Assembly: GCF_001039355.2 (NCBI RefSeq)
Contig: NW_019773570.1
Coordinates: forward strand, 374,783 to 438,782
Direction of reading: 5' to 3'
Length of the DNA: 64,000 nt
Source of the DNA: Lingula anatina
Lineage: Eukaryota > Brachiopoda > Lingulata > Lingulida > Lingulidae
Positions 28,076 through 41,092 of the stretch are shown here, piece after piece. The notes below the pieces were generated by a model. The model made no database searches, had not been told where the DNA came from, and was given only the letters and a program-made list of their open reading frames with translations. Position 1 is the stretch's first letter, and every line of letters begins with the position of its first letter. Made by a program: the position numbers and the translations under genes.

Positions 28076-28760
28076 TCCTTCAAGGAAATTTGCCAGAAAT
28101 CCGAAATGAAAGGAACTGATGTTACACCCATCCATAAGAAAAAGGACACTTTTGACAAGGAAAATTATAGGCCAGTAAGTGTGCTCCCAGTATTTTCAAA
28201 AATATATGAAGGGATTATGGCAGAACAACTGAACTCTTTTTTCTCAGACATTTTCTCATCACTTTACATTATCAAACTTTAATTATTGTCCGTTAGTATG
28301 GCACTTTTGTGGTGAGGGAAATGTGAAAAAATTAGAAAAGATACAGGAAAGGGGTCTAAGATTTGTCTACGACAACCACACAAGCAGTTACGACGAGCTT
28401 TTAAATATGTCAGGCCTCAGCACTCTGCCCTTGAACAGGCTACGTATGCTTGCACTTGAGGTTTACAAAGCTATAAATGGACTTGCACCTTCCTAAATCT
28501 CCGACCTTTTCCAGGAAAGAATAAAAAGTTACAACCGTAGAGGAGAAAAGACTCTAAATATACCCAGATTTAACACAGTGACATACGGCAAAAAAAACCT
28601 TATCATATCTTGGGCCAGAAATATGGAATGATCTCTCAAATGACTTAAAGCAAAGCATCAATTCAAATGAGTTTAAATCACTTTTAAGGCTTTGGGAAGG
28701 ACCCAAATGCAGATGTAGCCTGTGTAACCTATATGCTTTTAGTGAAACTGTGTGATAATG
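28076..28760 (+). mobile_element. Internally deleted non-LTR (jockey/CR1-like) retrotransposon remnant
   Basis: The first part translates to ENYRPVSVLPVFSKIYEGIM, a conserved early reverse-transcriptase block. From about 28270 it jumps to NFNYCPLVWHFCGEGNVKKL, EKIQERGLRFVYDNHTSSY and, near the end, LWEGPKCRCSLC-type sequence with stops and frame changes, typical of the ORF2 C-terminus. The catalytic YADD region is missing, so the remnant arose by internal deletion and later decay. Confidence 0.8.
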
Positions 28761-30139
28761 GTCGCTTTGTAAACCTCTAAGGTTGTAACTTTTTATTATT
28801 TTCCATTTAACTGAAATCGCCTTCGTATTGTATACGTGAAATGTGGCGTTTATCGTCCAGCACCTTGCTTTGGAAACTGAAATAACTGCGCTGAAGAAAG
28901 AAAAAAACGAAAGCGAAATTGACGGCGCTTAACCATACTAAATGTCTTGAGAAACATCTGAATTAAAGCCCCTTTCCTCTTGTTTGAATAAATATATCGT
29001 CAAATTGTCTTGATAGTTTTAATTATGTCAGTTTTTACAGTATACGTGTGAATTAGATTGGCATTATTTCCATGGTATTGTGGGTAATATCAAGATAAGA
29101 TTGTAATTTCGCACTTTCAAAGATTTTTCTCCTATTTTATTCTAAAAATGCTGCGACCCTGGTCAACAATTAGGCCAATTTGCATGAGAATATCTTGCCG
29201 AGTTATGGAGTTTCGTCGAAAAGCGATTGCTACCTCACGCCAATTTGCAAAGCAGCGAAATGGAAAATTAACGGTTGGGCACCCAATCGAACCCCGTAAA
29301 GCGAATTAAGTGATGAATAATGCAACAAAAACAAACTTCGTACTATTACCACGCTTTAGTTGTTGTTCACAAGGGTAAAACGTAATCAACACGAGTCTAG
29401 AGTCCGGTTAAATATGGTGCTTTATTCTTTCCTTTAAATGATTTCTTTACACATATACTCTGGAATAATCTAGAACAAGGCGTTAAGGCAAAACGATGTT
29501 TTTTTCTGATTTAGCCTTTCTTCTGTGCTTCTTGAATAGATGTGAGAACTAAGGCAAAGGTGTTTTTTTTTCTGATTAAGCCTTTCTACTCTGCTTCTTG
29601 ATTAGATGTGAGAAAACAGTGATAAGGCAAATTGTGTTTTTCTCTGATATAGCCTTTCTTCTCTACTTCTTGAATAGATATGAGAACACGGTGATAAGGC
29701 AAAATTGTTTTTTTTCTGATTTAGCCTTTCTTCTCTGCTTCTTGAATAGATATGAGAACACGGTGATAAGGCAAAATTGTTTTTTTTTCTGATTTAGCCT
29801 TTCTTCTCTGCTTCTTGAATAGATATGAGAACACGGTGATAAGGCAAATTTTAACCTTTCTTCTGTGCTTACGAGAAGCTTACACTTATATCTACACCTT
29901 GATATAACTTTCCTAGAATCTACAATCGCATTTTAGAGCTGACCGACCAAATAATCAATACGTTTGAGATTTAACTTTTAGTAAACAGATTGTATACTCC
30001 GTTCTATGCGTTTGTTCTTATCAAGATTATCTTCATAATGCAATCAATATACGGAGACAATATTAAACAATGCACACTGAAGTGTTTGAAGAGTCTACGG
30101 CTTTGGTGCTGTATGTGGAGCTTGGTTCACACTTAATGC
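28761..30139. other. Intergenic DNA with 73-bp satellite
   Basis: AT-rich sequence with no supported gene; the notable content is the tandem array at 29485-29870. The downstream end of the minus-strand ectodomain gene abuts it at 30140. Confidence 0.6.
29485..29870. repeat. Tandem repeat, about five copies of about 73 bp
   Basis: Each unit begins AAGGCAAA, runs through a T tract, CTGATTTAGCCTTTCTTCTC and CTTCTTGAATAGATATGAGA, and ends ACACGGTGAT. Units 3-5 are almost identical, units 1-2 are more divergent, and a partial sixth ends the array. A 64-codon frame through the array is only a by-product. Confidence 0.9.
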
Positions 30140-30800
30140 TCATGGTAATGTTGAAAACCAAAATGCCACAAATAAAAATGCATGTGTCGGTGGCGCGAAA
30201 GCTACCTCCCCTCGAGAACGTGGGACATCTCCTGGATTGGTTGCCGTTGGAGTCATGATCTTAGAACCATTCCTTGTTGTGACACCTGCGCAATGCAAAC
30301 CTTCATTAAGCAAAACACGAAGTTGATACGTCTTGTCGCCATACGTAAACTTTTCGTCTCTGGCGAGCAGCTCTCTGTTAATTTCTTCTTTAAAAGATTC
30401 GAGCCTCTTGAGACCCTCGCTGTACTGCTGGATATCTTCCCGCAAGTGAATCCCCATGGACCAAATAGCCACTACGGTATGGGTCGTGTTTTGTCCATTC
30501 TGTGTTTCTACCATCTCTGTGCAATTCACGCCATTGCCACGACTGAAATACCATGGTCCATCAGCCAAAGTATTAAGGAATGGATACGATATAAATAAGT
30601 AATCAGCTTGTATATAAACAGCTGCGCAAACACCACGGTAGGCCGAAACGTTCGAAGCACCGCTGGCGATGACAGACACTTGGAAAGGAAACTCCACGTT
30701 AAACAGGGATGATATAACTGACTGGCATTGGCTCTCGTCATCATCATCATCATCATCACAAGTTGCCTGGAAGAAAACCATTCCGACGTTCATATTCTAT

Positions 30801-30835
<35 letters not shown>

Positions 30836-33800
30836 ACCTCAACGTGTTCAGACTGTCATACTGCTCTTTTCGTTTTTTGGAATAATTGTTGATTTTAGAG
30901 GAGAGATGTTTCTTTCAAAATTTGCTTCGTAATGTTACCTATTTTGTTTTAGAACACGGGGAAGGGGTGCATGTTCTACAATAAGTATGGTTTTTATGAA
31001 AAATTGATTGACTAATTGACTGATTAACTGAAACAGAACCTTGCTGAAAACACAAATCTTAAAATGCAAGCGTGACGTTCGTTTTGCATTACGGACGGAA
31101 TTTTGCTATATGGACGGAAAATGATCTCAAAACCTCAAAATTCTGCTCTCTGTTAGTGATTTCTTTAAAGGATAAACTATTTTGCAGTGGTTAATTCCTA
31201 ACTCTAATTATAATATGAGAAACGTGAAAGATAAGTTTTGAAAAAAAAATGTTGCGAAAGTTTGAAAGACGATGTGCAATTACGGATGGAAAATATCTCC
31301 AAGTGCCAAATATATACACAAAGAGCATTCCTAATGAGTTTACGGAGATCGATCCAACTTTGCAGGGACTTTTGCTGAATGCAATCACATTAATTGAGTG
31401 ATACGCCTCTACGAGCGTGATAAACTTTCGGCGACACTCAAAACGGAGTGAAAAAGCTTCCTGAAATTGCACTCAAAGTAACTGAAAATACTTTGCAGAA
31501 ACCATGCATCATAAACAAGGTTTGTGTTAATAACTATACACGTGAAGTGGGTGACAATGTCACTAACATGATTTGCCAAGTGAGAATGCACTTTTGACAC
31601 AAAATATGTATTAATAGAATATTTTATCTTTCAATTTTTTTTCAATCCATATTAATCTTTATATTTATCTTTTTTAAGTTTTAAAATATCTGAATCTGTT
31701 TAGAAATTATATGAAGTCTCTCTGTACACCTGTTGTACCCAGGTAACAATGTACAGCTGTATTTCAGTCCATTTATATGCTAATTTTCCGTTCATAATGA
31801 TTTGTAATAAAGGTTTTATTTATCATCAAATACGTCTTAAAGCATTTTTATTTGGTCTTTGGTTGATATAGAACTAGTATGAGGAGAGGATGAATGAAAA
31901 TTACTTTAGGGTATTAATTTCTTAAAAACATTAATAAAGGCAGCAGGAAAATAATTAATAAATTCCGCTCGTTGTCGCCAAATGTTCACATTTTAAAGTT
32001 TAACGCTCTGTAAAATTATTAATTCACAAAATATAGTTAATTTAATGCAATAATGAATAAAGTAAAATAAAGAATACAAATAAAATAAATGTTATTATAA
32101 CCCCTGAGGTTTTTTTTTTTTTTCATTTTTTAGAAAATATACCCTTTGATTGATTTTTGTGCATTTAAAAAATTAGCTCAGGACACAGATGCAACAAAAT
32201 TCCCAAAAATTGCTTCGGAAATAAACCGTACCACATCCAAGCAAAATAAAAGCCTCAAAAAGTCACACAGATGTTTCAAACTGCAATCCAATGATTATTT
32301 CAAACATATTTTAAGACCGTTTTGCGTTTGAATATATATGTAGAAAGAAAAGACCAAGAGATTGGTGTGCACACGCGACATACACAATATATTGACTTCA
32401 AAGACGTGATTATATACTAATTGACCCCTTTTTAATGGAGTTCTTGTCATTTTTTTTTACAAAAAAATAAACCATCCTCTAAAGCAACATAGTTTGGAAA
32501 AAGAGCACAGGAGATTCAAGGACAACCAGAGAATCTTGAATTTGTTTTTCTAAATACATCAAAAATAAAAAATAAAAATAAAAAAGCAATAATTTTTTTC
32601 CTATGTTTTTCTTCCATCTTCAGATGACATTTCTCTAATGGTGATCTACAACCAACGAACTCACCTTCTGTCCTGCTTCACAGGCTTTAGAATGTTCGGC
32701 TGAGGGATCAAGTAGCATTGTAAGGCCTATGGGACTGAAGGCACGGGCACCATCTGGGACTGAAAATAAGAACAATACCATGGGTTTGGGAGGTACAAGG
32801 GATTTTTTTACGTTTCAACCTTCGGCTTTGAATATGGCTTTGAATATTGAACAAAAGTATACCAAATTCAGTTCGAAGAGAATATTTTGAATTACTTAAT
32901 GGACACTTTACCCCAAAAGTCCAACATCAACTAATTAAATTATTTAAAGGGATATAAGGCATCATCAACATGGACACAAATAAAATGGTATTTATTTGGT
33001 AGTTACAACTTAAGTTTTAGCAAGTAGTGTATTTGGCCTCAATAATGCAATGTTTTGGTAGCAGATTTACAAACAGTGACATAATAACCCATAATAACCA
33101 GTGACATAACAGCATGTCTAAATAACCCGATAGATATATATGGTATGATTTCAGTTACAACTTACTCTCTTCTGGACAATCCGTCGGTATCATGTTGTCG
33201 TTCTCACAAAGCCAACAAAAGACGTTTCTCATGTAGAAGACGGGACGCAATTCCGGTTGGACGCGTGTAATTAACATTGGTCCGGTGGAACACAGCTCTT
33301 TAAGTCGAGGGTCTGCTTTCGGTCCACACTGTCGCCCGGTGTACCACCCCACAAAACTGGCAGGTGGGTTTCCATTCGGGGCACATGGGCGTCCGGGTAA
33401 ATCTGCTGGCGGTTCAAAGCGTAGCCCACACGACGGTCTTGATTTCAAAAGATCCATGACATCGGTCACGCTTGTAATGGGAAGACCCTCAACTGTGCCG
33501 GGCCAAAAACACGTGACATATGACGTCCACTTGATTGGGTTGGTAGAAAGGTGGCACTCCGCGCAGTATTGATTTTGAAATGCCAATTTTGTGACGGGAT
33601 TCGAAACAGGAAGAAGGCGGTCAATGGCATTTCTGTTGGTTGAATTTTCACATTTATCACGAACGCTGTCGTTACCCCATTCATACGGACACGCTGATAT
33701 CATCCAAAAGTTATGACTAACAACTCCTCTTAAACGTATTGTGGACTGTGACTTACAAGCAATGTTATTTCGTCCAAGTCCCTCTCGGGCCCTCCTTTTC

Positions 33801-34387
33801 CCGTGATCCTCTTCGGCTTGTGAACTCTCCGGACAGGTGTGAAGCGGCGGACAGCAATCATTGAACACGTCGCAGAATTCATCGCAGTAGCAAAACACTT
33901 TAACGCGTTTGTCTGGGTTTCTGGCGCAGAACTGTGGCGGAAAAGTACGGTTAAAAATCAGCCCTACATCCCCTGAATTTGATTCCGAACTGAATCCAGC
34001 TACTGTAGTCGTGAGAGGAGCGGGTTCCTCGTTGTGTTCAACTGTGAACCCGAGCCAAGGGTAAGAGGCCTTGCCAGTGGACTCCTCTGGACGACTGAAT
34101 CCCGCGGTAATCGCTGTTTTTGTTTGTGGTTGTTCAAGACTAGAGTCCGACGGGGTCCAAGGTACTGTAGACACTTCCTTTGCGTTTTCGTCATTTCTGG
34201 TTTTAATTTGAGTGGACGTACTGTCTTGGGTGAAAGATGAATTCAAAACTGTTGTGTTGTGAAAAGTTGGCGTGGTGCTCCCGTAATTTGTAGCATCTAG
34301 CTTGGGAATGCCGTTTCCTTGCCCCGTGACCGTTGTGAGAACAAGAAACAAAAACACGCCGCTGAGAGTAGACTTGACATTGAACAT
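30140..34387 (-). CDS. Secreted or anchored ectodomain with somatomedin-B-like module, no 7TM
   Basis: Exons 33166-34387 (ATG at 34387), 32665-32759 and 30140-30796, with consistent splice sites and phases; 657 aa. Residues 1-22 are a signal peptide (VFLFLVLTTVTG). About 30-150 is Ser/Thr-rich, mucin-like. 154-185 is a Cys-dense stretch resembling a somatomedin-B domain (CYCDEFCDVFNDCC). Then follow ISACPYEW and QNQYCAECH, like the extracellular part of invertebrate methuselah-type/adhesion GPCRs. Exon 3 opens with a run of seven Asp from an in-frame trinucleotide repeat. It ends in a short hydrophobic tail (HAFLFVAFWFSTLP) that might be a weak GPI signal. No membrane-spanning exons are visible downstream, so this may be a soluble or tethered relative of such receptors, or a truncated gene. 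The family call is moderate; the exon structure is good. Confidence 0.75.
30801..30832. repeat. Poly-A (minus-strand poly-T) next to a splice acceptor
   Basis: A run of about 30 A's directly upstream, in minus-strand terms, of the exon 3 acceptor of the ectodomain gene. It acts as a very long polypyrimidine tract and is likely length-polymorphic. Confidence 0.8.
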
Positions 34388-36640
34388 CGTGCCATTGATT
34401 ATGAATCTCCGGCTATTTCATAGCAAGCCTTCCGCGGACTGACCGGCACTGCTGGGCAGGTTTCGTGATTTTGAGATTTTATACCTTTACGGCACGGATT
34501 TTTGTCACCGCCTTCTTAGATGACTCATCAAATTGGAGAATTTGATAGCAGTTGCCATACCTTCTCAGCAATGAGAAAATGTCAATATTTCCTCATGGAA
34601 ACCATTCTTCGTCGATATTGGTCAGTTTATTAAATGACACCACAGAAAGTTCAAATTTGCCATGCAGTAAAATAAATAGGTATATGAATAGATAAAATAA
34701 ATATATCTCTCGAAACATATACAAAAAATAATGTTAGTAAAAGAGTACATATCAGTATATATTTATATGTAGAAGAAGGCGCGTGAATGGGAGTGTCTGA
34801 GAGTGTAGGAGAAAATGTATATAACTATAAAATAATAAAATATAAATGAATAAATTTAAACCCAGTGTTTGGCAGTCTTCCCGGGCAGCTGTGGTCGCAT
34901 GCACGGTCTTCTATGCTAACACCTTATTCATGTTATGGCTTATTGTGCCATTATTTTTAAAACGTCGGTCCAGTCTGACGGCCGAAAACACGATTTCAGT
35001 ATGGGAACAGGTTTTTACCGATGACGATAAAAAGAGAATTCTTTTTCCATACATGTACTTTCCTATGATAATGAATCAGTTCCGACATTTAAAGTTAATC
35101 AATGTATTTTTCCTAAAAAAATTCGTGTTTATTGTAATAGTTAATTGCTTAGTAGATTATTAGACAGGGTAGCCGTCTAGGCCTATAGAGGTCACTGGTC
35201 CAATGGCAAGAACAGATTCCAGACTACATGTCATTGTGATAAGTGCCGATTTTATAGTAAAATAGGATTCGTTATGTTTGTATAAGCTGTTTACAATGTA
35301 TATATTGTGAAGTATGGATCTCATACGAAGATTTGTTACCGTTTAAGACTGATCACATGAGCCTATTTCACAAATAGAAGAGATGCGCGAAACATCAGTG
35401 AGAAGCTGAATGTATTGCAATCGGAGTCTGCAGCCATTGGTCACTCATTGGTTCATGCTTCACCTGCGTGGTGTGTCCTAGCATGCAAATGACTGACGCA
35501 TGACAGAGAGTATTCAGTCACGCCTTTTCTGTCTAAGTAACGGTTGTAGACAGGCATTGCTTTCTCGATAATTACTACGAGGAAACAACAGGTAAATCGA
35601 GTCGTCCTTGCGTAAAGGTTCTGCCGATAATATTCACCCTTTGCCTCACCTGGGGTATCGAAATACGACGCCAGTTATGCTCATGAAATGCCTATCCTTT
35701 ATGCTTGCGCAGGAGAAGGGACTTCAGAGCTTGCAATTTATATCTTTATTTGTATCAGGTGCGTTATCTGATAAGTTATAATTAAAAACGGAAAGTTGTC
35801 TCACGGTGCTAATTCCTTGGATGATCCTCGTTAAAACGATTCCAGTGACGTCAACATAGTCTAAATTACAGTAAAACGCACCCTTCACGTTCGTTATTAG
35901 TTGATGTCATATATCTTTACTAACTAATTGGGATCCAAATAACCCAAGGGATCTTCTCCTTCTTTTTAAAAACCCTAAAGTAGTGTCCTATTAAAATTGT
36001 TGTTCCTTATTATAAAACACGCATGTTAATTACTGTTATATATAAAATTAATTCATAATTGATGAACCCATAGATAAAAATCAAAATCCATGTTAAAAAA
36101 AGAAAAAAAATAATAATAACCTAATTCACGAAGAATATTGTGTATGGAGGATTTTAGAAAACAATTACTAGTACTAAGTGTTGTGTCTTTTCTTATATAA
36201 TTCTGTTACATATAATGACAATTTGAAAATAAAAAAGTAAATAAATGCCAAGACAAAAAATGGTGAATTTCATCACCCATGTCCATTTTCTTAGACACTA
36301 TACAAGAGAATATGGCGTAAGCTAAAAGAAACTACAGACTTGACATTTAATATGGAATATTTTTTTCCAAGTAATTTTTTATCGTTTTTTTCCTATTTTG
36401 CTGACTGATAAATAAAAATAAGGATTAAAATCGTGTTTTAATAACTTTAAATTATCGCTTTGATGTCATTGGGACATCAATTCATTAATGGAATTCGCCA
36501 GAGAAGCAAACAAAAACACATTGCCTATTCTATGCCATACGACTTCCATTAAAAGAGATATTTTGGATCTCCATATTTTCCAAATTATCTTCTGTAAAAG
36601 AGTTATACGCTCCATAAAAGACCCTCATGTCAATTGCTAG
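34388..36640. other. Noncoding, AT-rich flank of the ectodomain gene
   Basis: Presumably includes the promoter of the minus-strand gene ending at 34387, but no clear TATA box could be assigned. The plus-strand frame 34846-35163 has no known signature. No repeats of note were recognised. Confidence 0.5.
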
Positions 36641-37740
36641 TCACAAGAATGGTCGCTGTTACGCCTGGCCTCTTCTGGCTGTTGCCAGCTCTCTCGGGCG
36701 GAAAGGCATTCCTTGGGGTAGGTTTTTAGAGTTCAATCGGGAATAATATTCTAGGCATCGGTCTAAAATTGTCCAATTTGGTCCAGTTTTGTTGTAGGAC
36801 ATGTAGGCAGTTGATTCGGCGAGTAATGGCCTACCGAAATATTGTCTATGTGGTTCAAATGTGGCGATTTTGATGACCAGGGTAGCTGCTCATTCCCTTG
36901 GTTCTGTAAGTTATCTGCTATTAAAAGTGCTCTGTGTGAACCGGCAACCTCACCGTGCAACCTAAAATCGTTCCTAAGGTGTCCCCTATCAAATGATAGT
37001 CAAGTGGTTCCGAGATTATCCCTTAATTTGATCTGGTTCAGGTTTTCGTCGATGACTACCATTGGTGTTTTGGCACCAATGTGGTATCCACTCCAAATAC
37101 TGACGCTGTCAATCACCCTTGTCACTTTAGACCCGGCATATGCTTCGTCGTAGGTCTCTTCTGGACAACTGTAAACTCTGTTTTGACTAATTGGGCGGTA
37201 CAGGTGAAATCTGACCTCAATAAAGAAAGTCACGCAGTTTCAGTGTTCTACCCAGAAACGGCCATGGCCCCCAATTCATTAGAGAAACAGACGACGATGT
37301 TTTGCTGTTTACAGTGGGTGCCTCGGAGGTCGTTTGGTGTTCTTACCTGCTAAAACCAGTTTGGTGTTCGCTAAGGGCTTTGAAAAACGCATTTTGGTGG
37401 CAATTTACCCCTCGTTCTGAACGGACTAAGTGTTTTTTGTTTAGTTGCAGCAGCGTATCCCGAAAGACAGTGGGTCCTGTACCCTGTAGGTAAGATTTTG
37501 ATACATTGGGGGTGACCTCTGTGTAGGTGCATCAGTCTGGGCATTACTCTTTAAAACTGTGGGGACCGTTCCGTTTGGCGCTATGATCTGTCTGGTAATG
37601 TCTGTCTTTTTCGCGCCATTCTGCCATAGATTAACAAATTTGTAATGCACTACTTGACTCATCTTACGCACTGCAAAACTGACCGCTTGCATGCAAAATT
37701 TCAAATTCTTCTATGCAGTGGTTGCCGACATATAGGTACT
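36640..37740 (-). pseudogene. Decayed Tc1/mariner transposase
   Basis: Broken minus-strand frames align in order to a Tc1 transposase. The N-terminal helix-turn-helix region is near 37441-37704 (FVNLWQNGAKKTD), the central part is at 37000-37233 (YDEAYAGSKVTRVIDSVSIW), and the C-terminal catalytic end is at 36763-36960 (RALLIADNLQNQG, LPWSSKSPHLNHID). Frameshifts and stops separate them, and the catalytic D and E are lost or altered. Terminal repeats were not found. It is clearly older than the element at 46306-47964. Confidence 0.8.
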
Positions 37741-40690
37741 TTTTTGACAGAACCAAGCTTTGCCTAAGCCAAGCTTTGACCAGCCTAAAGGAACACTACC
37801 CAACTAAATCACTACATATTACATAATATAGCAGCGCAACAGACATGAAAGTCAGTTAATTGGTAGCGACACACCTGACTACACACTTCTCCATTCACAA
37901 ATCTTATATGAGATCGGAGTTTTTTGAAAAAAGAACGCATTTTTACCTAGACATACCTTCGAAACTGAAATATTCCATATTAAATGTCAAGTCTGTACAA
38001 TTATTCAAATCGAGTCTGAGAATATCTTACAAACCATCTCAAGAATGAAATTAAAGGTCTTTGGCCACCACATCAGAAAAGATAAGATTACAAAGACCTT
38101 TACACAAGATGAACAAGAATGCACCAAAGAAACTTGTTTGATGACGTGCAAGATTGGAGTAGTCTTAAATCTAACTGTGAAAATGTTATGTGGATTGGAG
38201 GAACACGTCAAGAAATAGTTTCACCAACAATCTTAGTGGCATAGGTGACATTTCTATAGAGACAATCAAAGTCTTCCAAATGGTTGTTCAAGTAGCAATC
38301 AAAGTCATTTCATCTTGCTGGATATGATTAGAATCAGCTGGTCAGAACCAAAGACGTCACAGCTAAGTGACCCTCAGCACACTGCCAGCTTGATAATTGT
38401 CTGTCAAGAGGTGACATATTGATGGGAAATTGTGCATCCTCCCCACGGGCGACAAGTTTGAGAGGGAAATGCCGCAGTATTGAAAGCTTTTGGCTCGTGT
38501 TTACCACTTCATGAGGGTTCTTGATAGTTGCAAAACAAGCCTTCTTGAAGTTTCGAAAAACACCAATGATGGCGATACCATGTGCTGTCTGAGCTACTGA
38601 AGTACTTCTTTGCTGAGGGGAGTTTTGGTTAGAAATGACAACACGCACATTGTTGCATGTGATGATCAGCCTCACTATGTTTTCAACCCGAAAATTTTTA
38701 ATTTAAAACAACGATATAAAAAAATTATCAGTTCTTATCATGATAAATATATCTTTTAATTTGCGATTTGACAATGTGCATCCACGATGCTCACCCTCAT
38801 GTTGTTCTTTGTCATTGTCTCGTCATTGATTAATGATGATAAATATCATAATAACAACATAACAAATCTGCCATCATGCAATCATGTTTATAAGTATTGT
38901 GAAAAAAGAGAATAATCCATTCCCTGGGTCCTTTTACTGTTGTTTTTTTACAACTTTATACTATATAACTTACATGTAATTACTGCTGCATATATAATTT
39001 ATTCATTATAAACCCATGAAAAATATCAACATTAAATCACCAATTCATAATATTATTCTGTTAATGGAGGTTTTATAAAAAAAAACCCTGAGTGCTTTGT
39101 CTCTTGCTCCATTTTCCTGTGGTATAAAAAAAACCTTCTCCTTCAGAAAAAGATAATAATAAATAAATAAATAGATAAATTTTAAATCTGAATTTTATCC
39201 CATAGATCTCAGTGACAAGTGCCATATTTCCTACGGAGCATTTAATGTTTTCCAAAGGATCACTGAATTAGGAAAATTTTCCAAAAAGGGATTTTGGCAA
39301 CATTCTCCGCTGCCTCGAGCCTTACTCCATAGAAACAACTTCGTATCATTTTTTTTCTCTGTACCATTATTCTACCTCATTGGTTGGTGAACAACAATTA
39401 AAAGATATGTCACTTTCAGACTCTGGTATACACAGTAAGTTTTTTGTTTGTTTGTTTGTTTTAATTAAAAAATTGTTTCATTTGTTGCTTTCTTAAGAGT
39501 GGAGAGTAAGAGTGCTGGGCAAATTGATGGGCTGTCAAAGATACCATTACACTACTCAATATGTCCGATTGTGCAGATATTCCCAGCAGAAATATACAGC
39601 AGTCTTATTCTAAAGAAGAATATCTATTTGCGTTTTGATTTTGTAGTTTTCCTCCCGATTATTACAAATTTCATCTTGTAGCTACCCGTTTAAAAATATG
39701 TCCTTTATTTATACAGGCAGGTACTGGGCCAATATCTCGGATACATTGATCACTGGACAGTACGTGCAGTGGAAGAAAGGGGAAGCACTGTTTATGGGCC
39801 CGGTAAGGAGTTTATAAAATGCAGTTTTTCTTGACATCAATATATTCAGAATTAATACAGATGCCCATCTGCTATGTTTCTGTTCACTTTTATTTAAATT
39901 GAGAGTCATACACTACGTTTCTATATACCATCACATTAATATCAAGAGCTTAACAGTAGGCCTACGTTTCTGTACACCAATCTTTAAGTTATTGATGATG
40001 AGAATCATAAGCTACATTTCAAGCCACCATCTAGACTTGTTGACGTGAATGGTGATGTGTTACTTGCGTTAATAGTCTCTACCTCATATAGTTGTAGTTG
40101 TAAGATGTGATTTAGCTTAATTCATATTTTTTTTATTTTCCATTAATTCATTCACTCATCTATCCACTCACCCACCCTGTAAACCACACATTCACTCAAT
40201 CACTCATTTGTTTCTTTATTTTAATAATTTGCATTCAGATTTTTATGTACCCCTTTATTTCTTTGTTTCTTTCCTTATTCGTCACTGTAATATCAATCTT
40301 ATTCTCGCCAAATACATTTCAGGGGACACCATTTATCATGTATTGGGAGAGGTCACATCTCTTAACTTTCAAAAGCAACATTTTTTTAATCGAACTGGGC
40401 TCATGTATTTTTTACCACAACGGCAAGTGTTAGCTAATTGTTAACCAGATATGTTTCATTATTGTCATTCTTGAGATTTAGTATTGGGAACACGCTGTGT
40501 GAAAGCATGATCTTATAGATGTTGAAAACATTACAAATGAAAATTTAAGTGAAAACCAAGGGTTGAGAGCTATAAAGAGGACTAAAACATGAGTGAACTA
40601 TGATTTCGTAAATAGGACACCACTGAAAATATGGAATATGCAGGTTTTTCAGAATAATTCAGAAGTCAATATTATTGGTAATATCTTGTG
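37741..40690. other. Intergenic DNA, no supported gene
   Basis: Contains open frames such as 38334-38675 (minus) and stretches such as RMKLKVFGHHIRKD at about 38045 (plus), reminiscent of retrotransposon C-termini but too weak to annotate. The rest is AT-rich. Confidence 0.4.
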
Positions 40691-41092
40691 TATATATAAT
40701 ATCATTTAAATGTTAACACCAGGAATTAACCACTTCACTTCAGAGCTTAAACTAAAAACATCAACCATAAGCATCTATAGGTTAAAATATTTTGTTGGCA
40801 TAACGTTAGAAAAGTTTTTTCTTAACTTCGTCCTCACCTTTACGCTTGCTTGTTTTGCAATTAAATATCATTTCACAGTCGCTTTGTCAACTGTGGCAGT
40901 AAAGAAACGCAACATAAAGATGACATGAATTAAATTTTACTGCCCAGATATTGATTTATTTAAAGTTAAGAAGAATTCAAACTTGGTTTGTTGCCTCAAG
41001 TCAAGGTAAGTCAAGGTAAGGGGACTACGGTAAGAGAATCACCCAAATTGGTGACATATCCAGGCCATTTGGTTATCTCCGTTGCAGTCGAT

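Noticed and set aside
29598-29792. 64-codon plus-strand ORF with internal repeats
   Set aside because: Produced entirely by the 73-bp satellite.
29485-29870. CRISPR array
   Set aside because: Contiguous tandem units without unique spacers in a eukaryotic context.
30182-30598. 138-codon plus-strand frame
   Set aside because: Antisense shadow of exon 3 of the ectodomain gene; no independent signature or splice context.
38334-38675. 113-codon minus-strand frame and nearby RMKLKVFGHHIRKD-like stretch on plus
   Set aside because: Resemblance to retrotransposon ends is too short and on conflicting strands; not annotated.
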